The notes beneath the pieces were generated by a model. It worked only from the letters and a program-made list of their open reading frames with translations. It was not told the origin of the DNA and did not search any database. 64,000 nt of DNA from Rheinheimera sediminis (lineage in GTDB: Bacteria; Pseudomonadota; Gammaproteobacteria; Enterobacterales; Alteromonadaceae): assembly GCF_004005375.1 (NCBI RefSeq), contig NZ_RZUF01000016.1:62001-126000 (forward strand). Direction: 5' to 3'. Numbering within the stretch: position 1 is the first letter of the stretch; every line of letters starts with the position of its first letter. This document shows, in pieces, positions 61,595 to 64,000 of this stretch. Both the position numbers and the translations under genes were made by a program.

Positions 61595-63559
61595 TTATTC
61601 AATAGAAAGTTCAGTTGCCAGCGGCAACGTAAAATAAAAACAAGCACCACCAGTGTCGGAGCGCTTATAACCAATATCACCACGCATGGCTTTGAGCAGC
61701 TCTTTGCAAATAGCCAGCCCCAGCCCTGTGCCTGCGACTTGCCGGCGATCTGATGAATCTGCTTGAGAAAACTTTTCAAATAGTCTGGGCACAAAGCTGT
61801 CAGACACGCCCTGGCCTTGGTCAATTACGCACACTAGCACTGTTTTGGCAGATAGAGTCATTGTTACTCTTACAACGCCGCCAATAGGAGAATACCGTAT
61901 TGCATTTGCTAATAAGTTTGCCATCACTTGCTGCACTCTGGCCTCGTCGACTTCGACCCACAAATCCTCCTGATCGACAGACAACAACTCAAGCTTCACC
62001 TGACGCTGCAGGGCCACAGGCTGATTCAGATCTATAGCTTGCTTGAGCAACGCCGCCAAGGGACAGAATCTTAACCTAAACTGCATTTTATTGACGGCCA
62101 GCTTTTCTATGTCCAATAAGTCATTGATAAGTTTGCCTAACCTCTGGCTGTTTTGCTGGGCCAGAGTCAACATATGGCGCTGCTTTTCATTCAGCTCGCC
62201 CAAAGCTCCGCCTACAGCTAAACCCAGAGCACCACTGATGGCCGTCAAAGGGGTTCGTAGTTCATGACTGACAGTGGATACAAAGTCATTTTTAAGCTGC
62301 TCAACTTTTTTACGCTCGGAGATATCACGAATAAGCCATACATAACGAGACTCGCCCTGATGCTCGGTGGTATTTCGTGACAAATCCATCGTAAAACATT
62401 CACCCGTATGTCGTATCCCTAGCAATTCTAGCGCCGTTCCTTCGCGCAATTCCTGAGTCACTAAAGCCTCTGTTTGCCCCGCAGCAAGCAACAAACTAAA
62501 AGGCCGCCCAACCAACTGAGCAGGCAGATAACCAAATACTTGGCTAACAGCTCTGTTTACTCTTTCAATAGTGCCGGCCACATCTGTAGTCACTATCACA
62601 TCCTGCACACTGTCCATAATGCGGCGCGAGTATATTTCATTATCTTGTAAAGCATCTGCGAACAAGGCACTACGCCGGAAAGAACTCAGCAGCCAAGCCA
62701 GCATCAGACAAAATACAACAGACACAGATGCTCCGGCTAAACGCCATTGCCACAAGCCCCACCCTGCAGCTTCCTGCATAAATCGGACTGCAATTTGCCA
62801 TTGAGCACCTTTGATGTTTAAGTCTAGAATCAAGGCATCCTCACTGAATAAATGCGAATAACCAAACAAAGCCCGTCCTGACTCCAGACCTTTTTCCCTG
62901 ATACCAACCTGTACCTGATAACTGTTTGCCTGTTGCAACAGCATCTGGTTAAAAGTCGACAAGTCCAACACTGTGCTGATAATGCCCCAATAACGACCAT
63001 CATTTAAAAACAAAGGCAGACGATAGATATAACCTTCACCGCCCTGAACCAAGTCGACAGGGCCAACAAGCCTTGGCTGCTTTTCATCGATCAGCTGTTT
63101 AATCTCTGGCCATTGTTGTGGCAAATTCTGATAGCTCAGCCCTAAAGCCCGCTCGTTGCCTTGCACTGGATAAATCAGTGTCAACACATTATCCGGCGCT
63201 AAACCAATATTGCGAATGTGTTTGCCCTGTTCCAGCAGACTTTGCAGCAAAAATAACATTTCTTTTTCAGTCAGTTTGCCATCACTGGCACGCAGATGAG
63301 AGGCAAGCCCCAAGCTCATATACAAGGAGGTGTTTAGTTCAGATTCAACAAAAGAACGCAGCTGGCCAGACAAGCCTACGAGTTGCTGTAAGGCTTGATT
63401 CTGCCGCTGTTCCACAAGTTGTCTGGCGTGATACTCGGTAACAATTGCAGCACAACATAAACAAAATAGTGGTACAACCCATTGCCAGGGCAATAGCCAT
63501 TTCGAATATGCTTTTACAGTGCTGCTCTGTTCCATGGTTTCTAACTTGTTGATCATCAT
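61595..63559 (-). CDS. CHASE-PAS membrane sensor histidine kinase
   Basis: A 654-residue inner-membrane sensor. TM1 is at about 25-43 and a periplasmic CHASE domain at about 75-240 (IGLAPDNVLTLIYPVQGNERALGLSYQ, LVGPVDLVQGGEGYIYRLPLF). TM2 (about 283-303) is followed by a PAS domain (about 318-425). HisKA has FVSTVSHELRTPLTAISGAL with the phospho-accepting His. HATPase_c has NLLANAIRYSP, DQGQGVSD and GTGLGLAICKEL. No receiver domain and no response regulator gene is nearby. CHASE domains sense small extracellular ligands; this one's is unknown. Confidence 0.93.
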   Translation of the reverse strand: MMINKLETMEQSSTVKAYSKWLLPWQWVVPLFCLCCAAIVTEYHARQLVEQRQNQALQQLVGLSGQLRSFVESELNTSLYMSLGLASHLRASDGKLTEKEMLFLLQSLLEQGKHIRNIGLAPDNVLTLIYPVQGNERALGLSYQNLPQQWPEIKQLIDEKQPRLVGPVDLVQGGEGYIYRLPLFLNDGRYWGIISTVLDLSTFNQMLLQQANSYQVQVGIREKGLESGRALFGYSHLFSEDALILDLNIKGAQWQIAVRFMQEAAGWGLWQWRLAGASVSVVFCLMLAWLLSSFRRSALFADALQDNEIYSRRIMDSVQDVIVTTDVAGTIERVNRAVSQVFGYLPAQLVGRPFSLLLAAGQTEALVTQELREGTALELLGIRHTGECFTMDLSRNTTEHQGESRYVWLIRDISERKKVEQLKNDFVSTVSHELRTPLTAISGALGLAVGGALGELNEKQRHMLTLAQQNSQRLGKLINDLLDIEKLAVNKMQFRLRFCPLAALLKQAIDLNQPVALQRQVKLELLSVDQEDLWVEVDEARVQQVMANLLANAIRYSPIGGVVRVTMTLSAKTVLVCVIDQGQGVSDSFVPRLFEKFSQADSSDRRQVAGTGLGLAICKELLKAMRGDIGYKRSDTGGACFYFTLPLATELSIE

Positions 63560-63713
63560 CTAGTATCAGTACTGACTATAACCTATACAAAGGCTATTAC
63601 TCCATGCCAAAACCATAGAATAAATCTGGCTGTGCTTACTGAGTATCCCGCCCAGCCGTGTTAAACTGCCCCGCCCTGACGGCATGACACTGCATCAGTA
63701 GAGGAGAAGCGCT

Positions 63714-64000
63714 GTGACTGAACTAATTCTGCAAACCCCGGACGACTGGCACTTACATTTTCGTGATGGCGATATGCTCAAAGAAACCGTGGCAGCTACT
63801 GCCCGTTGTTTTAAGCGCGCCATAGTAATGCCCAATCTTGTGCCTCCTGTCACTAATGCTGCAGAAGCTTTAGCTTACAAAGACCGTATTCTGGCGGCCC
63901 GCCCAGCAGGTAGCAGTTTTGAACCTCTGATGGTGTTGTATTTAACAGATAAAACCACAGCAGAAGATATCAAGGCCGCCAAAGCCGCTGGTGTAGTGGC
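63714..64000 (+). CDS. pyrC: Dihydroorotase PyrC (5' part, cut by window end)
   Basis: Third step of pyrimidine synthesis, cyclising carbamoyl aspartate. The first 95 residues are visible from a GTG start with GAGGAG 8 bp upstream: [29 protein letters not shown]. The zinc-binding HxH is in WHLHFRDG, and [28 protein letters not shown] is typical of class II dihydroorotase. The gene runs off the end of the window. Confidence 0.97.
   Translation, partial: MTELILQTPDDWHLHFRDGDMLKETVAATARCFKRAIVMPNLVPPVTNAAEALAYKDRILAARPAGSSFEPLMVLYLTDKTTAEDIKAAKAAGVV

Overview
The window is a gammaproteobacterial chromosome segment of moderate GC, built almost entirely of housekeeping genes. Gene content and order (the dcw cell-wall/division cluster, a type IV pilus operon beside nadC, ampDE, the pdh operon, acnB-yacL, glnK-amtB, a CsrB-type RNA) suggest an Alteromonadales/Chromatiaceae-like organism such as Rheinheimera. 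That placement is an inference from remembered relatives, not from a search. No phage, insertion sequence, CRISPR array, toxin-antitoxin pair or tRNA was seen.

Layout. 1-2 kb: rplU-rpmA-obgE (minus; obgE is cut by the window edge), with ispB divergent. 3-6 kb: mdh, divergent argR, and a convergent DyP-type peroxidase whose active site looks altered. 5.7-6.3 kb: a CsrB-like regulatory RNA full of GGA hairpin loops, a GacA/UvrY-type palindrome upstream and a strong terminator. 6.5-8.5 kb: glnK-amtB with a sigma54-like promoter and a structured 3' region. 8.5-11.5 kb: acnB-yacL. 11.8-13.9 kb: an M13 metallopeptidase lipoprotein. 14-20.8 kb: pdhR-aceE-aceF-lpdA with PdhR boxes. 21-24 kb: ampD-ampE, an aspartic protease and nadC. 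24.1-29.2 kb: an orphan ORF, then pilA-pilB-pilC-pilD. 29.2-31.6 kb: coaE-zapD-yacG, convergent with mutT. 31.5-35.8 kb: secA, an M23 peptidase and divergent dciA. 35.9-53.5 kb: the complete dcw cluster in minus orientation, mraZ-rsmH-ftsL-ftsI-murE-murF-mraY-murD-ftsW-murG-murC-ddlB-ftsQ-ftsA-ftsZ-lpxC, with many 4-bp start/stop overlaps. 54-56 kb: chrA and a flavin reductase. 56.1-56.4 kb: RNase P RNA. 56.5-60.9 kb: rsmI, divergent from lpoA-yraN-diaA-dolP. 60.9-63.6 kb: a DUF599 protein and a CHASE/PAS histidine kinase. 63.7 kb onward: the start of pyrC.

Much of 4.7-53.5 kb preserves the gene order of the E. coli 2-minute region. Departures from E. coli are a DciA/M23 pair where secM would lie and an orphan ORF between nadC and pilA.

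The most interesting material is not in the enzymes. A family of short GTAG-headed palindromic repeats sits at gene 3' ends, and in three cases the repeat itself supplies the in-frame TAG stop (mutT, dciA, rsmI). Two other large inverted repeats lie at gene ends. The csrB locus is unannotated by ORF logic but very clear. I found no convincing wholly new multi-gene system.
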